Source of the DNA: Solwaraspora sp. WMMD791
Lineage (GTDB): Bacteria > Actinomycetota > Actinomycetes > Mycobacteriales > Micromonosporaceae
Reading direction: 5' to 3'
Assembly: GCF_029581195.1 (NCBI RefSeq)
Contig: NZ_CP120737.1
Coordinates: 1,302,001 to 1,366,000, forward strand
DNA length: 64,000 bases
Both the position numbers and the translations under genes were made by a program. The notes below the pieces were generated by a model. That model saw only the letters and a list, made by a program, of their open reading frames with translations. It was not told the DNA's origin and searched no databases. Below, in pieces: positions 53,798 to 60,530 of the stretch (its first letter is position 1; each line of letters opens with the position of its first letter).

Positions 53798-55336
53798 TCA
53801 GGCGGTGCAGACCGGGGTCATACCGGTCGCTGCTCCAGTTCCTTGGAAACCGAATTCGGTGGACTGGCCGGCGCTCACCGCGCCGTTGTAGCTGACGTTG
53901 CTGAACCGGACTGTGCCGCTGTTGCCGCTGCGGTTGGCGTTCCAGGCGTTGGTCACGGTGGCCCCGGACGGCAGGGTCAGTTGGACGCTCCACCCGTTGA
54001 TCGGCGAGCTTCCGGCGGTGACCCGCACCGTGGCGACGAAGCCACCGGGCCAGGAGTTCAGCGAGACGGTGGCCGAGCAGCCAGACGGGTTCGGCGGCGG
54101 GGTCGTCGGCGGTACGGTCGTCGGTGGCGCCGTCGTCGGCGGTGCCGTCGTCGGCGGTGCCGTCGTCGGTGGCGGGGTCGTCGGTGGTGCCGTGGTCGGC
54201 GGTACGGTCGTCGGCGGTGGAGTGACGACGTTACGGCCCCTGTTCAGCTCGTCGAGGACCGCGTGGTACGCGGCCTTCTTCTGGTAGTTGCCGTTGCCAC
54301 CGGTGAAGAGCAGGCCCCGCTCCGAGGAGCGCCACGACTCGCTGTCGGAGATGCCCCAGACGGTGATGCCGGTGCACTTGGCGACGTTCAGGCAGGCCCG
54401 GACGACCTTGCGGTAGTTTTCTGCCTGGCCCGCGCCGATGTCGTTGTTGCTCAGGTCGTCGTCGATGTCCACCTCGGAGAGGTGCACCTCGACACCGAGG
54501 TCGGCGAAGCGCTGGATGTTGGCCTGCAGGTCGTCGGTGATGATGCTGTTCGGGTTGTCGTTGAAGTGGGCCTGGAACCCGACGCAGTCGATGTACTGCC
54601 GGTAGTTGCGGACGATCTCGTACAGCGCGTTGGACTTGCGGTTCGGGGTACCGCCCTGGACCGTCAGGCCCTCGACGTCGTAGTCGTTGATGCAGAGCTT
54701 GGTGGTCAGCCCGCCGGCCTGCACGACCTGTCTGGCCCGGATGAACGAGTCCCGGATGACGTCGGTGTCGCCGGCGTCGAAGAAGTCACCGTCGCCGTTG
54801 GCGTCCCGGTTCATGCTGTGCGGCCACTGGGTCCGGCGCCGGCCGGTGTTGTTGTCCTCCAGCGCCTCGTTGACGACGTCCCAGTAGGCGATCCTGTTGC
54901 CCCAGCGGTTGATCGCGTTGCCGATGAACGTGTTCAGCGTCGCCTGGCTGGCACCCTGCAGCGCCCCGGCCTGCGAGTGCCACACCAGCGTGTGTCCACG
55001 GACCAGCATGCCGTTGCTCTGGGCGTGGTTGACCAGGGTGTCCGCGCCACCGGTGTTCTGCAGGCCGCCGTTCGACGTGGCGATCCGGTCCGGCTTCATG
55101 TCGTTCTCGGCGGTCAGTTGGTTGAACTCCTGACCGACGATCGGGTAGAGCCGGTTGGGCGAGGCGGCGACACCGAAGAACAAGCCGGCCCTTGCCGCTG
55201 CGGCCCGCAGCGTCGTCTCGGCCGCAGCGGCCGGACTGCTGGACTGGACCGCGACAGCTCCACCGACCAGCATCAACACCGCCGTCGGCAACGCGACGCT
55301 GAAGACTTTCCTACGCCGTCTCAGGCTGCTGTCCAC
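53798..55336 (-). CDS. Secreted GH10 endo-1,4-beta-xylanase with CBM2 and a Ca-binding-like insert
   Basis: 512 aa from the GTG at 55336 (GGGAGG close upstream). Signal peptide ~1-38 (VFSVALPTAVLMLVGGAVAV). GH10 barrel ~40-345: acid/base E157 in WDVVNEALE, nucleophile E288 in HLSEVDIDD. After the acid/base strand an insert reads DANGDGDFFDAGD (~178-190), with the Asp spacing of a calcium-binding loop; it is absent from the other GH10 protein in this window. Pro/Thr linker of PPTTAPPTT-type repeats (~355-410), then a CBM2 similar to that of the first xylanase. Secreted xylan hydrolysis. It has its own promoter and terminator. Confidence 0.94.
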   Translation of the reverse strand: MDSSLRRRRKVFSVALPTAVLMLVGGAVAVQSSSPAAAAETTLRAAAARAGLFFGVAASPNRLYPIVGQEFNQLTAENDMKPDRIATSNGGLQNTGGADTLVNHAQSNGMLVRGHTLVWHSQAGALQGASQATLNTFIGNAINRWGNRIAYWDVVNEALEDNNTGRRRTQWPHSMNRDANGDGDFFDAGDTDVIRDSFIRARQVVQAGGLTTKLCINDYDVEGLTVQGGTPNRKSNALYEIVRNYRQYIDCVGFQAHFNDNPNSIITDDLQANIQRFADLGVEVHLSEVDIDDDLSNNDIGAGQAENYRKVVRACLNVAKCTGITVWGISDSESWRSSERGLLFTGGNGNYQKKAAYHAVLDELNRGRNVVTPPPTTVPPTTAPPTTPPPTTAPPTTAPPTTAPPTTVPPTTPPPNPSGCSATVSLNSWPGGFVATVRVTAGSSPINGWSVQLTLPSGATVTNAWNANRSGNSGTVRFSNVSYNGAVSAGQSTEFGFQGTGAATGMTPVCTA

Positions 55337-55392
55337 GGGCCCTCCCTGAGGTTCATGACAGTGATCGATTTTCATGTATGTCTTGCAGGGGA

Positions 55393-55450
55393 AGTATCGA
55401 TACCCGCCGCCGGCAGTGTCAACAACTTCCGGAAACACTCCGGAAACTCC
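55393..55450 (-). promoter_or_regulatory. Second xylanase promoter and shared operator motif
   Basis: On the minus strand TTGACA (55417-55422) and GATACT (55393-55398) are 18 bp apart, giving a start of transcription near 55386. Immediately upstream is CTTCCGGAAACACTCCGGAAACTCC-like DNA (55426-55450), two CCGGAAAC units. The 13-base ACTCCGGAAACTC (55437-55449) differs by one base from ATTCCGGAAACTC upstream of the first GH10 gene, at nearly the same distance from the start codon (about 105 bp). Confidence 0.65.
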
Positions 55451-55895
55451 AGCAGTGGTCGGCTCGACCCGGGCGCTGGCGCCACGCCCGCCCCGGAGTT
55501 CCGCTCCTACCGTTGCGCCTCGGTGGCGGCCCCCTGGGTCTTTCCGGCCAGCCATGACCTTCACGGGCCCCGGGTCGGTCGCGGTCGTCCCGGCTGCCGG
55601 GCACGCCACCGGGTCGGTCATCGTGTTCGGCACCACACACCCGACAACCAGCGGTACACCTCGGAGACCTGACCTGACAGCCGGACGACGTCACCGACCG
55701 GATGCAACGCCCCGGCCCGTGCAGCGCCCCCCACCGACAGCGACCCGGGGAAGATTCGCGGTGATCTTCCCCGGCATGGAAGCCGACGCCCCTCTGGTCG
55801 CGATGTCGTGCAACACAGAGAGGCGCCGTCGGTTGGCAGGGGGCTGGATGCGATACAGACTGCAGACGCGACTCCGACGCTCTGCGCGCGTCAGG
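55451..55895. other. Intergenic region downstream of the GH6 gene, no gene recognised
   Basis: 445 bp between the xylanase promoter and the GH6 stop. Open frames here show no recognisable family. A small GC-rich stem around the GH6 stop may be a terminator, but none long enough to call was found. Confidence 0.4.
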
Positions 55896-56864
55896 CTAAT
55901 AGCCGTAGATCATCTTGTAGGCCACCTCGGGCAGGAACTGACCGGCGCTCGATCCGCCGCCGACTCCGCAGTTGCCGTCGGACTCACCCGGCGTCTTGAT
56001 CCACAGCAGCATTTCGGCGCCGCCGCCCATCCGGCTGGGTGTGCCGATCCTGCGTCCACTCGGGTTACACCACTGACCGTTGGATCCGTTGCCGTTGCGA
56101 CTGGTATCGATCACGAACGGCTTGCGGTACCCGAACATCTGCAGGGCGGAAGCGACCTGATTGCCGTAGTTGGCGTTCTCACCGGTGGTGAAGTAGTTCG
56201 ACACGTTCAGGGCGAAACCGCGCGCGTTGGCTACACCGGCCATGTTGAGCCGCTGCGCCATCGTCCGAGCGTCGACCCAGCCGGAGTTCCCGGCGTCGAT
56301 GTAGGCCCAGGTGTTGGGCGCCTTGGACCGGAATTGGCCGACGGCGCGGGAGAGCATGCCCACCCGGTCGTTGATCTGGGCCTGGCTCATGCAGTTGAAG
56401 TCGCCCAGGGAGTCCGGCTCAAGGACCACCACGGCAGGACGACTGCCGATGGCAGAGGCGAAGGAGGCGATCCATGAGTCGTAGGCGGCGACGCTGCCGG
56501 CACCACCACCGGAGTGGCCGCCGCACGCGTCCCGGCCGGGGAGGTTGTACGCCACCAGCAGCGGCAGCTTGTCGACAGCGTCCGCTGCTCCCACATAGCC
56601 CCTGACCGCACTCCCGATGTCACCACTCCAGTTGCCGAACCATCTGGCCATCGGCTTCTGCGCTATCTCCGCGCGGATGGCGGCGGCGCGTCCGTCGCCC
56701 GGGTTCGCGGCCGCCCACCTGGCCGGACTCGAGTTGGGGTCGACGTAGAAGCCGCTGGTCTGGCTGATCGGGTCCGCGTGCGCGGCTGGCGCACCGAGCA
56801 GGATCGCGGGAACCGCCAACGCCAAGGCGGCGGCAAGTCCCCAAGGACGGGTCCGTCGTGTCAT
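55896..56864 (-). CDS. Secreted GH6 endo-cellulase without binding module
   Basis: 322 aa from the ATG at 56864 behind GAGGAGAC. Signal peptide ~1-30 (GLAAALALAVPAILLGAPAAHA). GH6 catalytic domain throughout: GFYVDPNSSPARWAAANP, D112 in YNLPGRDACGG, and proton donor D151 in VVLEPDSLGDF; NSGWVDARTMAQRLNMAGV and MLLWIKTPGESDGNC complete the barrel. The sequence lacks CBM2 and Pro/Thr linker, unlike the xylanases. It hydrolyses internal beta-1,4-glucosidic bonds of cellulose. Divergent from a LacI-family gene with operators between them. Confidence 0.94.
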   Translation of the reverse strand: MTRRTRPWGLAAALALAVPAILLGAPAAHADPISQTSGFYVDPNSSPARWAAANPGDGRAAAIRAEIAQKPMARWFGNWSGDIGSAVRGYVGAADAVDKLPLLVAYNLPGRDACGGHSGGGAGSVAAYDSWIASFASAIGSRPAVVVLEPDSLGDFNCMSQAQINDRVGMLSRAVGQFRSKAPNTWAYIDAGNSGWVDARTMAQRLNMAGVANARGFALNVSNYFTTGENANYGNQVASALQMFGYRKPFVIDTSRNGNGSNGQWCNPSGRRIGTPSRMGGGAEMLLWIKTPGESDGNCGVGGGSSAGQFLPEVAYKMIYGY

Positions 56865-56885
56865 GAACTGGTCTCCTCGGGTCGG

Positions 56886-56903
56886 ACTGGAAGCGCTTCC
56901 AGT
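56886..56903. promoter_or_regulatory. Perfect 18-bp CelR/CebR-like operator
   Basis: ACTGGAAGCGCTTCCAGT is a perfect palindrome 22 bp upstream of the GH6 start, downstream of a TTGACA (56952-56957, minus strand) promoter element. Its core TGGAAGCGCTTCCA closely resembles the TGGGAGCGCTCCCA sites of cellulose-responsive LacI-type repressors in actinomycetes. Regulation by the adjacent LacI gene product is inferred. Confidence 0.8.
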
Positions 56904-56997
56904 GATGTCTATCCATACGTTCGATCCGATGTTCGGAAAATTACGGGCAGATGTCAAGAGACAGCGTCACCGCGACAAGATCGAAATCAGGTCTCGT

Positions 56998-57011
56998 TGG
57001 GACCGCTTCCA
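56998..57011. promoter_or_regulatory. Second CelR-like half-conserved operator
   Basis: TGGGACCGCTTCCA, 12 of 14 matches to TGGGAGCGCTCCCA, lies 128 bp upstream of the LacI-family gene start. It may mediate autoregulation. Confidence 0.55.
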
Positions 57012-57138
57012 GACCAACGAAGGCGGCAAGCTACCTCGACGCCGTCGACGCCGACCGATACGATCGGGCAGCGGTGACGGCACCGGCCAGTGGTAGCGGG
57101 CTGCCGCGACGGTCGGACGGGAAGGACTCGCCATCGCG

Positions 57139-58152
57139 ATGGCAGCGCAGCGGCCTCGGCGGCAACCGACCCTCGACGAGGTGGCCGAACGCGCCGGCGT
57201 GTCACGTTCCGCCGCGTCCCGGGTCATCAACAAGGCACCTCATGTCAGCCGTGCCACCCGCGACGCTGTGGAGCGCGCCATCAAGGAGATGGGCTACCTA
57301 CCCAACCGCACCGCCCGCGCCCTGGCGACCCAGCAGACGGGTATCGTCGCGCTCGCGGTCTCCCACGACGATCCTGAACTGTTCGCCGATCCGTTCTTCG
57401 CCCAGGTCATCGTCGGCGCGTCCGCAGCGCTCGAGGAGACCGACCTTCACCTGCTGCTGTGCCTTGCCAGCTCCGGGCAGGGCCGGTCTCGGCTGACCAA
57501 CCTCCTGCACACACGCGGCGTCGACGGCATCATGCTGATGGCGCTGCACGGCGACGATCCGCTGACGCATATCGTGCGTCGGGCGGGCCTACCCGCGGTG
57601 TACGGCGGCCGGCCGTTGAACTTCGAACCACAGTGGTACGTCGACTCGGACAACCTCGGCGGCGCACGACTGGCCACCGAGCATCTCATCGGCCTCGGCC
57701 GCACCCGGATCGTCACGATCACCGGCGCCTTGAACACCGACGTCGGCCGTGCCCGCCACCGCGGCTACCGCGAGGCAATGATCATGGCGGGGCTTACCCC
57801 GTACGCGACGGCAGTGGGCGACTTCACCGAAACCGGCGGTGCCACGGCGATGAAGTCACTGCTCGACAGCCACCCCGACCTCGACGCCGTCTTCGCCGCC
57901 AGCGACAACACTGCGGCCGGTGCCATCCGCGTCCTCATCGACGCCGGCCGGTCCGTGCCAGCCGACGTGGCGGTGGTGGGCTTCGACAACCTCGGCATAG
58001 CCGAGCGTACCGATCCACCATTGACCACCGTGCACCAGTCAGTCCAGGCGCTCGGCAAGGAAATGACCCGGATGCTCGTCGAACTCATCGCGGGACACGA
58101 ACCCCCCTCCATCATCCTGCCCACGAAGTTGGTGCTACGCGAATCGGCATGA
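57139..58152 (+). CDS. LacI family transcriptional regulator (CelR/CebR-like)
   Basis: 337 aa. N-terminal LacI HTH (TLDEVAERAGVSRSAASRVIN, ~10-30; then NRTARALATQQTG as hinge). Periplasmic-binding-type sensor domain ~65-335: IVALAVSHDDPELFADPFFAQVI, VDGIMLMALHG, VYGGRPLNFEPQWYVDSDN and AVFAASDNTAAGAIRVL. The divergent GH6 gene and two operators in the shared region suggest a cellobiose-type responsive repressor of that gene and perhaps of the ABC importer at 5.9 kb. Confidence 0.92.
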   Translation: MAAQRPRRQPTLDEVAERAGVSRSAASRVINKAPHVSRATRDAVERAIKEMGYLPNRTARALATQQTGIVALAVSHDDPELFADPFFAQVIVGASAALEETDLHLLLCLASSGQGRSRLTNLLHTRGVDGIMLMALHGDDPLTHIVRRAGLPAVYGGRPLNFEPQWYVDSDNLGGARLATEHLIGLGRTRIVTITGALNTDVGRARHRGYREAMIMAGLTPYATAVGDFTETGGATAMKSLLDSHPDLDAVFAASDNTAAGAIRVLIDAGRSVPADVAVVGFDNLGIAERTDPPLTTVHQSVQALGKEMTRMLVELIAGHEPPSIILPTKLVLRESA

Positions 58153-58399
58153 TCCTCGACCGGACCAACTGGCTGGGGCGGCAGACATACGGGGCCTCGG
58201 ACCCGGTGCAGGAGGACATCGGGGAACGGCTCAAGTCCCCAGGAAGAAAGCAGGAGCCCTGACCAGTGTTGGCGCCTCTCGGGGCTTTTTCGTCGTCGCG
58301 ACGGCCGGATTCAAGCAGTTGCGTCCGCATGTACGGACGCTCGTGGACCGTTTTCGCGACTCCGGCCACCTGGCTGAGTCGCGCCGTCCAACCCCGCCG
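58153..58399. other. Intergenic, weak terminator-like sequence
   Basis: The 37-codon open frame starting at 58149 shows no family. A run GGGGCTTTTT (58281-58290) follows an AGCCC complement at 58254, giving a possible weak hairpin terminator for the LacI-family gene. Nothing else recognised. Confidence 0.35.
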
Positions 58400-58750
58400 C
58401 GTCGGTGGTCCTGGTCGCGATCGCATCGGCGGATCGGGCTGGGCCGCCGACATCGAGCTGGCGGTGGCCGCGACCGGGCTCGATCAGCTCCGCCTTTATG
58501 ATCAGCGATCCGTTCCCATCCCCGCACGACGTCCGCCAGCGCGTACGCGGCCACCGCGCCGTGGCCACCACCGCCTGCTCCGTCAACGCACGGGTGGCCG
58601 CCTCTGGCGTGCTGGCGGCGGGCCGTTCAGCCAGGTAGAACACGCCCGGCCGAGGCGGCGGCCCGCTGGTAGGGCGGGACGAGTACGCCGACGGGTTGGC
58701 CAGCCGGGGCACGCCGACGCACCAACGCGGGCAGGTAGCGGCGGGGAAAC
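58400..58750 (-). pseudogene. Degraded copy of the ATP-grasp gene with internal deletion
   Basis: Decoded on the minus strand, CPRWCVGVPRLANP aligns with FLRWCAEVPWLANP of the gene at 51-52 kb, and the next matched block is VFYLAERPAASTPEAATRALTE against ELYLAERLAATTPDEATLALAE, then AELIEP against VELIEP. In the intact layout these blocks are about 115 residues apart; here about 13, so roughly 100 residues (most of the ATP-binding core) are missing. No start or stop fits. The similarity was seen by eye. Confidence 0.7.
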
Positions 58751-58806
58751 GGCATTCCACCGATCGACGCCGCTGCCTGCCCGTCACACGGTCGTACCTG
58801 CCCGGC

Positions 58807-59988
58807 TCAGAGGTACAGCGTGTTGGGTGCCAGACCGGCCAGCACCCGCCCGTACAACTCGGCGTTGGTGTCCGGGTTCATCAGCGCGTGCAGGTTGACC
58901 GACTGCGCGTCGTGCAGGACCCGCCGCATCGGCACCGAGCTGTAGATGGACGTCCCGCCGGAGGCTCCGGCGAGGATCTCCACGGACTCCCGGGCACGGC
59001 GGCAGGCCGCACCGACGCCGGCCCGGGCGCGGGCCCGTTCCAGCAGGGTCCAGTCACTGCCGTCAGCCGCCTTCGTATCGACCAGGTCAGCCAGCCGCAG
59101 GGCGTGGAACTCAGCCTCGTCGGCGCGGACGGTCGCGTCGGCCAGTTGCAGATGGGTCAACGGGGCGTCAGCCTGATGGGCGTAGTCCGTGTAGGTGATC
59201 TTCCGTTCGGGCAACCGCTCCAGGAAGATGTCCTGACCGGCCCGGGCCAGACCGAGCATGGTGCCCACCGACGAGGCTGCCGCCACCGGCAGCAGCGGCG
59301 GCCGGTAGATGACCGACTCGGCGTTGCGCTGCGAGGCGGAACCGCCCTGCAGGACCATTCCGAGGGGCAGCACCCGGGCGGCAGGGACGAAGACCTGCTC
59401 GGCGACGGTGCTGACGCTCCCCGTGCCCCGCAGACCCGACGTGTGCCAGTCGTCCACCACGCGCAGATCCGACATCGGCACCAGGGCCATGACCGGCATC
59501 GGTTCGTTGTCACCGTCGACCAGCACGGCGATGATCTCCTGCCAGTGGCTGTGCAGCGCGCCGCTGACGAAGCCCCACTTGCCGTCGACCACGATGCCAC
59601 CGGCGGTGGGGCTGGCCATCGCCGACGGGCTGAGCGTGCCACAGATCCGCACGTCGGGGGTGGCGAAGACCTCGTCCTGCACCTCGTCGGGGAACTGACA
59701 CGCCATCCAGGTCGGAATCCAGTACACCGACGTGGTCCAGGAGCTGGCGCCATCGCCGCGTCCCAGCTCGGCGGCCACCTCCACCAGAGTGCGGGTGTCG
59801 CACTCGTAGCCGCCGTACCGCAGCGGGGTGCGAAGCTTGAAGAACCCCGCGTCGGCCAGAGCCTCGATGGTCTCGTCGGGCAGCCGCCGGTGCTCCTCGG
59901 CCCACTGCGCGTTGCGGCGCAGCAGCGGCAGTAGATCGGTGGCCCGCTGGACGAGCTGTTCGCGAGTGGGAACGGCGGTCTGCAACAC
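58807..59988 (-). CDS. Acyl-CoA dehydrogenase-fold flavin-dependent monooxygenase
   Basis: 393 aa from the GTG at 59988 with AAGGAGACG upstream. Acyl-CoA dehydrogenase fold: helical start (LLPLLRRNAQWAEEHRRLPDETIEALADAGFFKLRTP), ELGRGDGASSWTTSVY, middle beta domain (VVDGKWGFVSGALHSHW; VVDDWHTSGLRGTGS), C-terminal helices (LERARARAGVGAACRRARESVEIL; GGTSIYSSVPMRRVLHDAQ). This subgroup (HsaA/HpaB-like group D) usually hydroxylates aromatic or polyketide substrates with reduced flavin supplied by a partner reductase; no reductase gene is adjacent. The thiol/acyl-CoA catalytic Glu of true dehydrogenases is not evident. It belongs to a tailoring-type neighbourhood. Confidence 0.85.
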   Translation of the reverse strand: MLQTAVPTREQLVQRATDLLPLLRRNAQWAEEHRRLPDETIEALADAGFFKLRTPLRYGGYECDTRTLVEVAAELGRGDGASSWTTSVYWIPTWMACQFPDEVQDEVFATPDVRICGTLSPSAMASPTAGGIVVDGKWGFVSGALHSHWQEIIAVLVDGDNEPMPVMALVPMSDLRVVDDWHTSGLRGTGSVSTVAEQVFVPAARVLPLGMVLQGGSASQRNAESVIYRPPLLPVAAASSVGTMLGLARAGQDIFLERLPERKITYTDYAHQADAPLTHLQLADATVRADEAEFHALRLADLVDTKAADGSDWTLLERARARAGVGAACRRARESVEILAGASGGTSIYSSVPMRRVLHDAQSVNLHALMNPDTNAELYGRVLAGLAPNTLYL

Positions 59989-60219
59989 GAGCGTCTCCTT
60001 GGGATCGGTCCGACCGTTACTGCGGCCGGGTCGGTGGTGCCGTACGCCTGGATGGGCGACACGGCGATGCTCACCGCGGTCGGACGCCGAGCCCTCGCCG
60101 GGCGGCGGCCACCGCGCCCTACCGACGATCGCAGCCACCGGCGCGACGGCGCATCTTCGCGACTGCGGCCCTGGTGCCCACCCCGATCGGAACCGTCACC
60201 GGCGCCGGCGCCGGCGCCG

Positions 60220-60500
60220 GAGGTGATGTCGCGCAGTCCGGCGGCGTCCTCGTAGTACAACGCGGCCGACGCTCCGGCCGTGGCGGTGAACCAGTAGATC
60301 GACCCCAACGTCAACAGCTGGTCGCGAAAATCCGGGCCGGCCGCCAGCCCGCCAGTTCGCGCAGGTAGCTCACGGGTACGCCGCAGTCCCATCCGTCGTC
60401 GCCAAGCGCTGCCGGCCAGTGGGTTTCGGCCAGACGACGCGACAGATCGTCGATACCGGCCTGGGGAACGTCGATTCGGTACGGTCGTATGGCGCGCCTT
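60220..60500 (-). pseudogene. Epoxide hydrolase remnant with internal deletion
   Basis: Reading the minus strand, the block ~60495-60343 gives RPYRIDVPQAGIDDL...GWDCGVPVSYLREL, the N-terminal signature of bacterial epoxide hydrolases (family members begin RPF-RIDVPQADLDDL and have 'GW-GVPL-YL'). A block at ~60335-60225, in another frame, gives DQLLTLGSIYWFTATAGASAALYYED, the C-terminal signature. The alpha/beta core with nucleophile Asp and catalytic His, about 250 residues, is absent. No ATG starts the N-terminal block (ATA/GCC occurs). Identification is by family memory. Confidence 0.75.
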
Positions 60501-60530
60501 CTCCGGAAGACGGCGTCGGCGGCGATGAGG
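60501..60530. other. Short gap before the FAD monooxygenase stop
   Basis: 30 bp between the epoxide hydrolase remnant and the stop of the duplicated monooxygenase; no feature visible. Confidence 0.4.

Noticed and set aside
58149-58262. A 37-codon open frame after the LacI gene
   Set aside because: It overlaps the LacI stop, has no recognisable family and no independent ribosome site.
58254-58290. Possible attenuator or leader-peptide hairpin after the LacI gene
   Set aside because: Only a 5-bp stem (AGCCC/GGGCT) with a long loop; too weak to call as anything but a possible terminator.
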